DNA from: Robiginitomaculum_A sp036478535
Lineage (GTDB): Bacteria; Pseudomonadota; Alphaproteobacteria; Caulobacterales; Maricaulaceae
Reading direction: 5' to 3'
DNA length: 64,000 nucleotides
Assembly (NCBI GenBank): GCA_965224735.1
Contig: OZ245059.1
Coordinates: forward strand, 620,001-684,000
Shown: one piece after another, positions 44,767 through 52,817 of the stretch
Position numbering within the stretch: position 1 is the first letter of the stretch
How the letters are laid out: the number at the start of each line of letters is the position of its first letter
Program-made: the position numbers and the translations under genes
Notes under the pieces: model-generated
Told to the model about the DNA's origin: nothing
The model's input: only the letters and a program-made list of their open reading frames with translations
Database searches by the model: none

Positions 44767-45615
44767 TTAGAAACGGTAACGACCGCGAATTGTGATCGGC
44801 ACAGAATACTTTGAGCCGCCATTATTAAATCCACCATATTGTGCACCGCCTGGCGTACCAATGGTTGAATTATCGGACTTTTGCACGCCTCTAAAGCGAA
44901 GACCCGTTTCGATGCCCATTGTGAAACGATCAAAAACTAGTGTTTCAACACCAACAAGGCCAGCCGCTGTCGGTACCCAGCTTGACTCATAGGCGTTTAC
45001 GCTAATCGGAGTAGCAGCACCGCCAATTTCGCGAATGTTATCAACGCGGATATCATCGACATGAGCCGCGCCAAGCTTGCCTTCAACATATGGACGCACT
45101 GTTTTTAAGAGAGGCAGCGCTTTTGGCTGAAAATATTGACGAAGACCCACCTCTACGCCGTATTCTTTGTAGTCAGAAATCGAACCGCGCAAAGCATTCC
45201 CGTTTTGGCTACCAATAACAATGTCCTTGCCATTTGCTTTTTCTTGGTAAATCTGGCCCGTAACTTTACGGTTTGGGTTTAGAGCATAAGACCCACCAAG
45301 TTCAGCACGAATACCTTTATCAAAAGCATCATTGTATGATAGATTTTTTAGTGTACGAACATTATTAAACTGCGGGTGCGCCTGCGCTCCTGTAAGAACA
45401 TCACCGCCTGCTGGCAAAGACGTTCCAAGACCGCCTTCAATATTCCAGCGGCTTAAAGTTTTTCCGCCAACACAACAATCATCATTGCTTTGACTATATG
45501 AGTTTTGTTTGCCCATATAGGCGGCATTACGTCCATGATGGTTACCATGTCCTAAACCCATCCAAGAGCACCCAGAAAGTGCTATAGTTGCGACACTACA
45601 TAATAAAATACGCAT
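44767..45615 (-). CDS. Outer-membrane barrel lipoprotein, paralog 1
   Basis: 282-aa protein with signal and lipobox (MRILLCSVATIALSGCSWMG). The body is rich in alternating strands (VTGQIYQEKANGKDIVIGSQ, EYGVEVGLRQYFQPKALPLL, RPYVEGKLGAAHVDDIRVD, FTMGIETGLRFRG) and ends SVPITIRGRYRF with a terminal Phe, as expected for insertion by the Bam complex. It shares this architecture and the start 'SGCSWMG' with the next gene (45770-46984) and a broken third copy (47101-47330). The barrel type resembles small OmpA-like or porin-like proteins; no ligand can be given. Confidence 0.7.
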   Translation of the reverse strand: MRILLCSVATIALSGCSWMGLGHGNHHGRNAAYMGKQNSYSQSNDDCCVGGKTLSRWNIEGGLGTSLPAGGDVLTGAQAHPQFNNVRTLKNLSYNDAFDKGIRAELGGSYALNPNRKVTGQIYQEKANGKDIVIGSQNGNALRGSISDYKEYGVEVGLRQYFQPKALPLLKTVRPYVEGKLGAAHVDDIRVDNIREIGGAATPISVNAYESSWVPTAAGLVGVETLVFDRFTMGIETGLRFRGVQKSDNSTIGTPGGAQYGGFNNGGSKYSVPITIRGRYRF

Positions 45616-45709
45616 ATCAATTTCCCTTTGTCTTAAAACGGCACACTTGCCGCTTTTCTATAACTGTTGGGAGAGGCATGCAATTAAAGTGCCAAACTAG
45701 CGATTATAA

Positions 45710-45748
45710 AAAACCAAAAAAAAAGCCCAGGGGTAAACTCCCAGGCTT
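45710..45748 (-). terminator. Rho-independent terminator of barrel paralog 2
   Basis: Read on the minus strand, AAGCCTGGGAG-TTTA-CCCCTGGGCTT forms a strong stem, followed by a run of eight or more T. It lies about 20 bases after the stop of the gene ending at 45770. Confidence 0.85.
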
Positions 45749-45769
45749 AAATCTCGTGTTATAAAGTAT

Positions 45770-46984
45770 TTAGAAAGAAACGCGTCCGCGAATTTTCAAT
45801 GGCACAGACCAACGGTCGTCTGTTGGAATGATCGAGTTTAGATTATCGCGCCAGCGAATACCTGTTTCTACGCCGATAGCTGTGCGCGAACCGACTTGCA
45901 TTTCTGCGCCAATGACACCAGCCGCAGTTGGTATCCAACCTGCATCAATATAATTAATTTTCGGGTCTGCAGGGTTTATGATTTTTGCACTATCCTGCAC
46001 AACGCTTACCGCCTTATTGTGCGTAAAGCCTGCCGTTGCGCCAACATATGGGCGAATGCCGCTCGTACTATTATTCCAACCACCCATATATTTACGAACG
46101 CCGCCTTCAAGTGTAATTTCTTCCAAATCACTCCAAGTCGCATAATATGGTTCAGAACCTTTCATCTTAGTCTTATCGGTAACATTACCAATTTGTACGC
46201 GCTGACCTTTTGCTTTCGCATAACCAACACGGCCAATGACTGTCATGCTCGGAGCAATATCATATGTCGCTGCGAGGTCATAACTTACCGCATTTTTATA
46301 AGCGTCCCGATAACTAATAGCTGGTGATTTTGAAACACCACGTGTATCACTACCCATTGCAGGACCCGCTGGTTTTGCACTGAAAATATTGCCGCCTATT
46401 GCAAGCTCTGTACCAATGCCTGCCTCAATACCAAATGGCAGCGCCGCGCTACTTGTAGTGCAAAGATTGCGACGTACGCCGCAATATTCTGGGTATGGTT
46501 GCGGCACATAAATTGGTGCACCTTGAACTGTTTGTACGCCTGCTATTTGGCTATTTGCATACTGACCACCGGCGTATTGTCCGCCTGAAACTGCTGTTCC
46601 ATAAGGCGCATTTGCGCTAAGCATAATGCCCTCATTTACCCCATAAGTACCGCCAGCTACAAGGCCGTTAGCGCCGACAGTCTGAGCACCGCGCAAACCT
46701 TGGTCTGCAACGCCCAGACCGCCTGTGCCCACACTATAACCGTTTGCGCCCATACCATAAGTACCTGTGACATTGCCAGTTGCTCCAGCGCCGTAACCAT
46801 TACCAGCTACGCCGCCACAACCATCTGCTCCCGCGCCAGTATAGCCATTGCCGTATTGACCCGCATATTGCGTGGATTGGCAACCGTAATTATTTCCATA
46901 GGAAGAAGATGAATGACTTCCCATTCCCATCCATGAACAGCCTGATAATAAAACCGCTGATAGTGCGCAAATCGTTAGACGCAA
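45770..46984 (-). CDS. Outer-membrane barrel lipoprotein with Gly/Tyr-rich N-terminal region, paralog 2
   Basis: 404-aa protein with the same lipoprotein start as paralog 1 (LSAVLLSGCSWMGMG). Residues 25-160 are a low-complexity Gly/Ala/Tyr/Asn-rich segment (for example GNGYGAGATGNVTGTYGMGA), absent in paralog 1, probably a flexible surface or periplasmic linker. The C-terminal half is the barrel: FGIEAGIGTELAIGGNIFSA, YDLAATYDIAPSMTVIGRVG, IGVETGIRWRDN, ending SVPLKIRGRVSF. It has its own terminator. The Gly-rich part suggests repeat expansion. Confidence 0.7.
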   Translation of the reverse strand: MRLTICALSAVLLSGCSWMGMGSHSSSSYGNNYGCQSTQYAGQYGNGYTGAGADGCGGVAGNGYGAGATGNVTGTYGMGANGYSVGTGGLGVADQGLRGAQTVGANGLVAGGTYGVNEGIMLSANAPYGTAVSGGQYAGGQYANSQIAGVQTVQGAPIYVPQPYPEYCGVRRNLCTTSSAALPFGIEAGIGTELAIGGNIFSAKPAGPAMGSDTRGVSKSPAISYRDAYKNAVSYDLAATYDIAPSMTVIGRVGYAKAKGQRVQIGNVTDKTKMKGSEPYYATWSDLEEITLEGGVRKYMGGWNNSTSGIRPYVGATAGFTHNKAVSVVQDSAKIINPADPKINYIDAGWIPTAAGVIGAEMQVGSRTAIGVETGIRWRDNLNSIIPTDDRWSVPLKIRGRVSF

Positions 46985-47100
46985 AGCCGCCTCCTTTTTT
47001 TAAACTAAGTTATTAATCCCTATCAATTAACCACAATATGTTTAACAAAACGTTGCTTTATTTGAAATTTTCGTTAATTAATCCTTAAATTTCAAACTGT

Positions 47101-47330
47101 TAACTAAAAGTTATAGTTACCGCGAATTCCGACGCGAATTGTGATATTCGCTTTGCTATTTTTCTACCAACTTGGCTTCTAGCTCCCTCATATTTCACAC
47201 CAATTTCAAAAGCGAGCACCGTTTTAGGTGTCATTTGCCATTCAAGATCACTTTTTACAGAGCCATATTCTACCCATTGTGCTCCTCGGAAACTGTTTGG
47301 TCTGTACCTGCGGAAATTTGGTAAAAATCA
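47101..47330 (-). pseudogene. Third outer-membrane barrel paralog, 3' remnant with frameshift
   Basis: On the minus strand, from about 47325, the frame reads PNSFRGAQWVEYGSVKSDLE then WQMTPKTVLAFEIGVKYEGA and RSQVGRK. After a one-base shift in the run AGAAAAATAGC (about 47160) it continues NSKANITIRVGIRGNYNF and stops at about 47101. The last strand matches the ends of paralogs 1 and 2 (ITIRGRYRF, LKIRGRVSF). The 5' part is missing: a stop and an 11-bp triple repeat lie immediately upstream, then an IS481 scrap. A clear dead member of a three-gene array. Confidence 0.7.
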
Positions 47331-47362
47331 CCGTCAACATACCGTCAACATACCGTCAACAT
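47330..47362. repeat. 11-bp unit in three tandem copies
   Basis: ACCGTCAACAT is repeated exactly three times (47330-47340, 47341-47351, 47352-47362), at the broken end of the third barrel paralog. Confidence 0.95.
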
Positions 47363-47479
47363 GCGGAACTCTTACAGGTGCACAAAGCCCACAAAATTAA
47401 TCCCTGTGTTGCTGAAATACCGTGTTATGCTGTGGTCTCGTACTATAACCTAATAATAAGGAGAGGCTTGCATGCGGCA
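47363..47479. other. Unassigned sequence between broken barrel gene and IS481 scrap
   Basis: No gene, RNA or terminator recognised in this short stretch. Confidence 0.35.
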
Positions 47480-47567
47480 TTACACCGCGTTGCCAGAGCT
47501 AACTCCTATGGCCTATATCCAAAACACCCAAAAGGCGGATGAGTCTCAAAACACATGAACTTATACA
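47480..47567 (+). mobile_element. IS481-like right-end scrap (remnant D)
   Basis: The last 88 bp of the IS481-like element: the coding end reads LTPMAYIQNTQKADESQNT as in the longer copies, followed by the right terminal repeat ending CTTATACA at 47567. The ATG within the terminal repeat (47555) is in frame with the following surface-protein remnant, so that frame now begins inside the IS. Confidence 0.85.
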
Positions 47568-48783
47568 CAAGCGCAGATTTTCCTGCGAGCTATACTTTTT
47601 CTCCTACAGGTGATGATATTCGTATTTTCACAAGCGATGATACAACGTCCATAGATTTTTTCGTTTCTAGTTGGGATAGCGGTATGAGAACTGCAACAAT
47701 ATATGTACGATTACCAACAATGGCAGAGGAGACAACGCAGACCATTTATATATATCTCGGCGATAATGCGTTGGAAGCAGCTGGAAATGCGACACTGGTT
47801 TTTCCTGATGTGGGGGTTCGATTACGGAGCCGCGTTTCGACCGTTGATCCAACAAGTGCAGCTACAGCTCGGACAGCATTTGAAACAGCTACCGTTGATG
47901 TAAACAATTCTGTGCGCTCTTCTATTTCGAATATTAATAACCAAGCATTAGGCGGTGATTTCGTAGATTTTGCTTGGTGTATTAGCGCAGTTTTAAATGT
48001 TACGGCAGCCACTACAGGCAATTGGGGTTTCAGGTATGGTGGTGATTTTGGGAGAGGCGGACATTTATATGTGCGTGGACAAGTTTTGGAAGAAGCTTGG
48101 AATGATGATTTATGGTGGGGCGGTAGTTTGCTAATACAGATGAAACGCTCTCTGGGAGTATTAATCTCCCTGTTGGTTGGCATCGATATGAAGCCCTTGG
48201 GTTTGAAGGTTGCTGTGATGGAGCTTTTACAAGTTTTCAGGCCCGTGCGCCAGGAGGTACATGGCAAGACTTGTCGTCATCAAATTACGACATACGAGCG
48301 GCGGAATGTATCGCGTCAACGGTAAGTGTTAGCGTGATAGCCACAGACAGTTGTAGCACGGTTTTAAATGCATCAAAAGTCGTGGAGATTGACGATTCTA
48401 GCCTTACACCATATGCCGTGCCAGGTGCCATTCTTCGGTATGACTTTCACATAAATAACCCTGGGCAAAAAGTTGACCCTGCATCTTTGGTGCTTATCGA
48501 CACATTTCCAGATAATGTAGCCCTTATCGTAACGGGAACAGGGGCATTTGCGTTTACAGATGGTACAGTCTCGTCAGGTCTAAGCTTTACCTATGCCGGT
48601 CCCACGAGTACGACAGACAGCGTTGAGTTCTCTACCGATGGCATAGACTACTCCTATGTCCCCACATCTCCAGAAGATAATACCGTCACGCATGTGCGTT
48701 TCAAACCAACAGAAACTTTCGCCCCAAATAATAGCGGCTCTATCCCAAGCTTTACAATCAGTATCTTGGGAAAACTACAATAA
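47568..48783 (+). pseudogene. Surface protein remnant (DUF2341-like and CCDG-containing), truncated and frameshifted
   Basis: The frame from the IS481 edge reads ADFPASYTFSPTGDDIRIFT, SIDFFVSSWDSG and TIYVRLPTM...TIYIYLGDNA, a DUF2341-type domain. A jelly-roll region follows: WCISAVLNVTAATTGNWGFR, YGGDFGRGGHLYVRGQVLEE, AWNDDLWWGG. At about 48128 the frame must shift by one base to continue ANTDETLSGSINLPVGWHRY then EALGFEGCCDGAFTSFQARA. That CCDG-bearing segment resembles type IV pilus MshQ-like and related surface proteins. The last part (to 48783) contains an Ig-like domain: RYDFHINNPGQKVDPASLVL, DTFPDNVALIVTG. The N-terminus and signal peptide are lost to the IS. Two lesions make it a pseudogene. 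Confidence 0.65.
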
Positions 48784-48791
48784 GAATTAGG

Positions 48792-48814
48792 TGTATAGTC
48801 CCCGTGTTAGATGG
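48792..48814. repeat. 22-bp dispersed repeat, copy 3 (reverse orientation)
   Basis: TGTATAGTCCCCGTGTTAGATGG matches the reverse complement of the copies at 5099-5121 and 61070-61091 with a few differences. It lies nine bases after the surface-protein stop. Confidence 0.55.
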
Positions 48815-49106
48815 TTTGGTTTTTGTTTATATAAACAGCTCTCTCACGAATGCCCCACATATTGCGCACGCCTTTGTGAATAGTGTTGAGGTGCATAAGG
48901 ATTAGCGTTTGTTATAAGTGGGGATAAAATTTGGAGGTATTAGGTATTCAAGAGAACTATTTTTAGCAATTTTAATCGGTAGTGCTACCTGTTTGGAGGC
49001 ACTATGTGCCTATGCTCAGAAGATAGTAGCCAGCCCAGTAGTCAGCCCGCAAGAAGTATCGATGCAAACTATGCCTGCCTAAACAGCACAGCATTAGGAC
49101 AATCCC
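48815..49106 (+). other. Gap with a short signal-peptide-like frame
   Basis: From about 48954 an open frame reads RYSRELFLAILIGSATCLEA-LCAYAQ and then SPVVSPQEVSMQTMPA to a stop at 49082. It looks like an export signal with a short tail, and GGAGG lies just upstream, but no ATG, GTG or TTG fits the spacing. It may be a scrap of a secreted or receptor protein. Nothing else is recognised. Confidence 0.3.
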
Positions 49107-49913
49107 ATGGCAATACAAAATTCACCCGGCGCGGATGCGCCTAGGAAAGCTGGCGCGGATGCGCCTAAGCAAGGGCACCCCCCCATAAAACGGTTTGTCC
49201 CGCTGATCGTTATCCTTCTAGCCCTAGGTGCCTTTTTTGCTCTTGGCGGTCCGAAATATATTAGTATGGATGCACTGCGTGAGAACCAAAATATACTTAA
49301 AACCTTTGTCGCCGATAATTTTTTAGGGGCTATTTTGGGATTTACAGTTTTATACGCAGCGCTTGTGGCAATTTCTTTCCCAGGCGCTGGGTTTCTCAGT
49401 ATTTTTGGTGGGTTTTTGTTTGGTCTTGTTGCTGCCGTTCCTGCCGTTGTCATTGGCGCAACGATTGGAGCAACAATTATTTTTTTGGTAGCACGCTCGG
49501 CGCTTGGCACAGGCCTTGCGGCAAAGGCTGGCCCATTTATGCAAAAGTTTGAAAAGGGCCTGAAAGAAAACGAGCTTTCTTATTTGTTTATAGTGCGCCT
49601 TATGCCAATCTTCCCTTTTTTTATCGTCAATATAGTGCCTGCGTTGTTTGATGTGAAAACCCGTAATTATGTTATTACGACCCTATTGGGTATAATCCCA
49701 GGCTCGTTTGTTTATGTGAGCGTTGGTAATGGCATTGGTGATGCGCTCACCAATGGCAACGATGTTCCTTTAAGCGGTTTAATGCTACGCCCTGCTGTTA
49801 TAGGGCCGATTATAGGGCTGATTGTTTTGTCCCTTATCCCCATTGCCTATAAAAATTTAACACGGCCAAAGCGGCCTGGAAAAAGAGAGACTTATGAGCA
49901 CAAAAACTTATAA
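49107..49913 (+). CDS. TVP38/TMEM64 family membrane protein
   Basis: 268-aa integral membrane protein of the VTT/DedA superfamily. Hallmark FPGAGFLSIFGGFLFGLVAA and the following GATIGATIIFLVARSALG fit TVP38/TMEM64, with RLMPIFPFFIVNIVPALFDV and the later GIIPGSFVYVSVGNGIGDAL. About six membrane segments. The N-terminal 25 residues contain a near-duplicate unit (GADAPRKA and GADAPKQG) encoded by a 24-bp imperfect tandem repeat. The gene overlaps the FAD oxidoreductase by 20 bases; the pair is common in proteobacteria, suggesting linked roles in membrane lipid or redox handling (inference). Confidence 0.88.
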   Translation: MAIQNSPGADAPRKAGADAPKQGHPPIKRFVPLIVILLALGAFFALGGPKYISMDALRENQNILKTFVADNFLGAILGFTVLYAALVAISFPGAGFLSIFGGFLFGLVAAVPAVVIGATIGATIIFLVARSALGTGLAAKAGPFMQKFEKGLKENELSYLFIVRLMPIFPFFIVNIVPALFDVKTRNYVITTLLGIIPGSFVYVSVGNGIGDALTNGNDVPLSGLMLRPAVIGPIIGLIVLSLIPIAYKNLTRPKRPGKRETYEHKNL

Positions 49914-51321
49914 TGTAGACCTGTGCGTTATTGGCGCAGGTTCGGGCGGTTTGTCTCTTGCCTCAGGCGCGGCTCAACTTGGCCGCTCAGTTGTTTTGTA
50001 TGAAGCGGGCGAAATGGGCGGTGATTGCTTGAACTATGGCTGTGTGCCCTCAAAAGCGCTTATTGCTGCGGGTAAGCATGCCCATAATTTTGAAAATGGC
50101 CTGCCATTTGGCATCAACAAGGGCAAGGCCAAAGTTGATTTTGCCAAGGTCAAAGCCCATGTGGCAGGCGTTATTGACACCATAGCCCCTCAGGATAGCC
50201 AAGAGCGTTTTGAAGACCTTGGCTGCACGGTTATTCGCGAGCGCGCTTTTTTTAAAGACGGCAATACGGTTGGTTCTCAAAACACTATAACGCGGGCTAG
50301 GCGCATTGTTGTCGCAACAGGTAGTCGTGCGTTCGCTCCGCCAATTCCAGGGCTTAAAGAGACGCCTTACCTTACCAATGAAGATATTTTCAGTGTACCT
50401 GAATTGCCAAAGCATTTGCTGATTATCGGCGCAGGTCCAATCGGGCTGGAGCTTGGGCAAGCCTTTGCGCGCCTTGGCAGCAAGGTTGAAATTATAGACA
50501 ACGCCCCGCCACTAGGTCACTTTGAGCCAGAACATGTTGATGTGCTGGTCAAGGCTTTGGAAGCGGAAGGCGTTGTTTTTCACACGCCAGTGAACACAAA
50601 ACTTATTCGCAAAACTAAAGACGGCGTTGCGATTGATCTTGATGATGGGCGCAGGCTCAAAGGTTCTCACCTTTTAGTGGCGGCGGGGCGTAGATCTGTA
50701 ACCGATGGATTAGAACTTGAGAAAGCGGGCATAAAGACAGACAGCGGCGGTATTGTGACGGATAAGACTTTGCGCACATCTAACAAGCGGGTTTATGCTG
50801 TTGGCGATGTATCGGGGCGCGGCGGCCTTACCCATGCGGCGGGGCATCATGCGGGCATTCTTATCAAAAACTTTTATTTCATTCCGTTTTTCAAAGCGAG
50901 TGCCGAGACAGGCCATATGCCTGCGGTTATTTACGCGCAGCCTGAATTGGCCACTCTTGGGCTGAGCGAAACAGCGGCCAAAGCCAAATTTTCAGATGTG
51001 AAATCTGTGCATTGGAAATTTGAAGACAATGATCGGGCGATTGCGGAGCGTTCATTTAGCGGCGGTGTGAAAATTATTGCTCGTAAAAACGGCATAATTT
51101 TAGGAGCATCAATTGTGGGTGAAAACGCTGGTGAACTCATTCAAATTGTTGGGATCGTTATGGCCAATAAAATGAAAATAATTGCGTTAACGAAAATGAT
51201 TTCCCCATACCCAAGCCGGGGCGAGGCGGTTAAACGCGCTGCGTCTTCTTGGTACACTGAAGCTGTTTTTAGCCCCAAATCTAAAAAACTGGCTGGAATA
51301 ATGACCAAACTTGGTATTTAG
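49894..51321 (+). CDS. FAD-dependent pyridine nucleotide-disulfide oxidoreductase
   Basis: 475-aa class-I disulfide reductase related to mercuric reductase and dihydrolipoamide dehydrogenase. The FAD motif VIGAGSGGLSLASGAAQLG is followed by the redox-active disulfide GGDCLNYGCVPSKALIAAGK, the NAD motif IIGAGPIGLELGQAFARLGS, VYAVGDVSGRGGLTHAAGHH, and a dimer domain (ARKNGIILGASIVGENAGEL). The usual C-terminal His-Glu pair of lipoamide dehydrogenase is not obvious (PYPSRGEAVKRAA), which fits the TVP38-linked group rather than Lpd. A 17-bp tandem duplication begins in its last codons (51310-51343). Confidence 0.9.
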   Translation: MSTKTYNVDLCVIGAGSGGLSLASGAAQLGRSVVLYEAGEMGGDCLNYGCVPSKALIAAGKHAHNFENGLPFGINKGKAKVDFAKVKAHVAGVIDTIAPQDSQERFEDLGCTVIRERAFFKDGNTVGSQNTITRARRIVVATGSRAFAPPIPGLKETPYLTNEDIFSVPELPKHLLIIGAGPIGLELGQAFARLGSKVEIIDNAPPLGHFEPEHVDVLVKALEAEGVVFHTPVNTKLIRKTKDGVAIDLDDGRRLKGSHLLVAAGRRSVTDGLELEKAGIKTDSGGIVTDKTLRTSNKRVYAVGDVSGRGGLTHAAGHHAGILIKNFYFIPFFKASAETGHMPAVIYAQPELATLGLSETAAKAKFSDVKSVHWKFEDNDRAIAERSFSGGVKIIARKNGIILGASIVGENAGELIQIVGIVMANKMKIIALTKMISPYPSRGEAVKRAASSWYTEAVFSPKSKKLAGIMTKLGI

Positions 51322-51343
51322 GCGCTCTTGGTATTTAGGTGCT
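51310..51343 (+). repeat. 17-bp tandem duplication spanning a stop codon
   Basis: CTTGGTATTTAGGCGCT (51310-51326) is followed by CTTGGTATTTAGGTGCT (51327-51343). The first copy contains the last two codons and stop of the oxidoreductase gene. Confidence 0.95.
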
Positions 51344-51396
51344 CTTGGCATTGATGCCTATGCCCTCTATGATAGGGAAAATTATAAGGATATCCC

Positions 51397-52806
51397 ATTC
51401 GTAGTTTATCGGGAAAATTGTTGGTTTTAACTTTCCTGTTCGTCATGGCGGCAGAGGCGATTATCTTTATACCATCAGCCGCCATGTTTCGCCAAACATG
51501 GCTGCAAAAGCGCGCTGAGGCAGCAGGGCTGCTAACGCTCGCTATAGAAGGCGTTCCAGGGTATGAGGGCGGAGAAATGCTTTCTAAAAAATTCATGCAC
51601 GATACGGACGTGAGTTTGGTGGTGCAAAAACGCATAGGGCCAAATGGGGAGAGCATGAGCCAATTGGTTTTGGGCGCGCCGCCTGATACAGATAAAATCA
51701 TCATTGCCGATTTGCGAACCAAGCGCCGTTTGCCTTTATTTCGGGAAAGTTTTCGCGATTTCTTCTCAAAAGGGGACGCCTATATTCGTGTTCTATCCGA
51801 GCCCAGTGTCCAAGGCGTAGAATCTTTGGAACTGCTCGTGCCACAAAAAGCCCTAAAAATGGCGCTCACTGATTATAGCCGCCGCGTGCTGTTGTGGTCA
51901 TTGGCCATTTCTATCCTGACAGGTCTGATGATTTACGCGGCGCTTTCGCGTATGATTGTGCGGCCTATAAGTAAATTGGCGCGGGGCCTGGCACGTTTTC
52001 GCCAAGACCCACGCAAACATCTTGCGGATGATAAACCCATTTTACGGCAAGATGAAATTGGGCAGTTAGAGAACGAGTTTATTGATATGAAAGACGGTGT
52101 GCGCTTGGCTTTTCAGCGGCAAGAAAGACTTGCTACATTGGGTATGGCTATGGCGAAGATTAATCATGACCTTCGTAATGTGCTAAGCTCAACCCAGCTT
52201 ATTTCTGATCGCCTCCTTATGGCTAAGGAAGATAGTATCAAAGGCATGGGCGAACGGCTTGAGCGCGTGGTTGGGCGCGGGGTGAATTTATGCGAAGCAA
52301 CCCTCAAATTTTCACAATCGGTAGAAGAGCTACCCAAACCACGTAGTATTCGTATCGCCTTGCTGATAGAGGAGGCGGCAACGGATAGCATGGCAGAGGC
52401 AGGCAAGGTCAAGTTTGTTAATGATGTGGATAGCAATCTGAAAATTATGGCTGATCCTGATCAGACTTACCGTATTTTTCACAACCTGTTCCGCAATGCT
52501 GTGCAGGCTCTGCTCGCAAGCAATGTTGAGGCTAAGAACATCTTAAAAGTCAAGGCGAGCATCAAAGATGATAAAGTACGCGTCCAGGTTATTGATACAG
52601 GTACGGGGCTTCCTAAAAAAGCACAAGAAAATTTGTTCAAAGCCTTTACATCATCAGCCCGTAGCGGTGGCACGGGCCTTGGTCTCACCATAGCGCGCGA
52701 GCTTGCTCGCGCGCAAGGCGGCAATTTAATCCTTGATAAAACAGGGCCAGAAGGCACCATATTTATAGTTGGATTGCCGCTGTTGATAGATGAAAAAACA
52801 AAGTAG
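51397..52806 (+). CDS. Sensor histidine kinase
   Basis: 469-aa membrane kinase. N-terminal helix (KLLVLTFLFVMAAEAIIFIP), periplasmic sensor of about 130 residues, second helix (LLWSLAISILTGLMIYAAL), a HAMP-like linker (RMIVRPISKLARGLARFRQD), the phospho-acceptor region AKINHDLRNVLSSTQLISDR with His, and an ATPase domain with HNLFRNAVQALL (N box), VIDTGTGLP and GGTGLGLTIARELARAQGG. The best start is ATT at 51397: AAGGA lies six bases upstream, giving MRSLSGKLLVLT. An in-frame stop is just above it, and TTG 51418 lacks a site and would shorten the helix. No response-regulator gene is adjacent. Confidence 0.85.
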   Translation: MRSLSGKLLVLTFLFVMAAEAIIFIPSAAMFRQTWLQKRAEAAGLLTLAIEGVPGYEGGEMLSKKFMHDTDVSLVVQKRIGPNGESMSQLVLGAPPDTDKIIIADLRTKRRLPLFRESFRDFFSKGDAYIRVLSEPSVQGVESLELLVPQKALKMALTDYSRRVLLWSLAISILTGLMIYAALSRMIVRPISKLARGLARFRQDPRKHLADDKPILRQDEIGQLENEFIDMKDGVRLAFQRQERLATLGMAMAKINHDLRNVLSSTQLISDRLLMAKEDSIKGMGERLERVVGRGVNLCEATLKFSQSVEELPKPRSIRIALLIEEAATDSMAEAGKVKFVNDVDSNLKIMADPDQTYRIFHNLFRNAVQALLASNVEAKNILKVKASIKDDKVRVQVIDTGTGLPKKAQENLFKAFTSSARSGGTGLGLTIARELARAQGGNLILDKTGPEGTIFIVGLPLLIDEKTK

Positions 52807-52817
52807 GTCTCTGCGCT

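Noticed and set aside
47330..47362. Three 11-bp repeats considered as a CRISPR or iteron array
   Set aside because: Units are directly adjacent with no spacers, too short for CRISPR, and there is no replication gene nearby. They match the window-wide tandem-duplication pattern instead.
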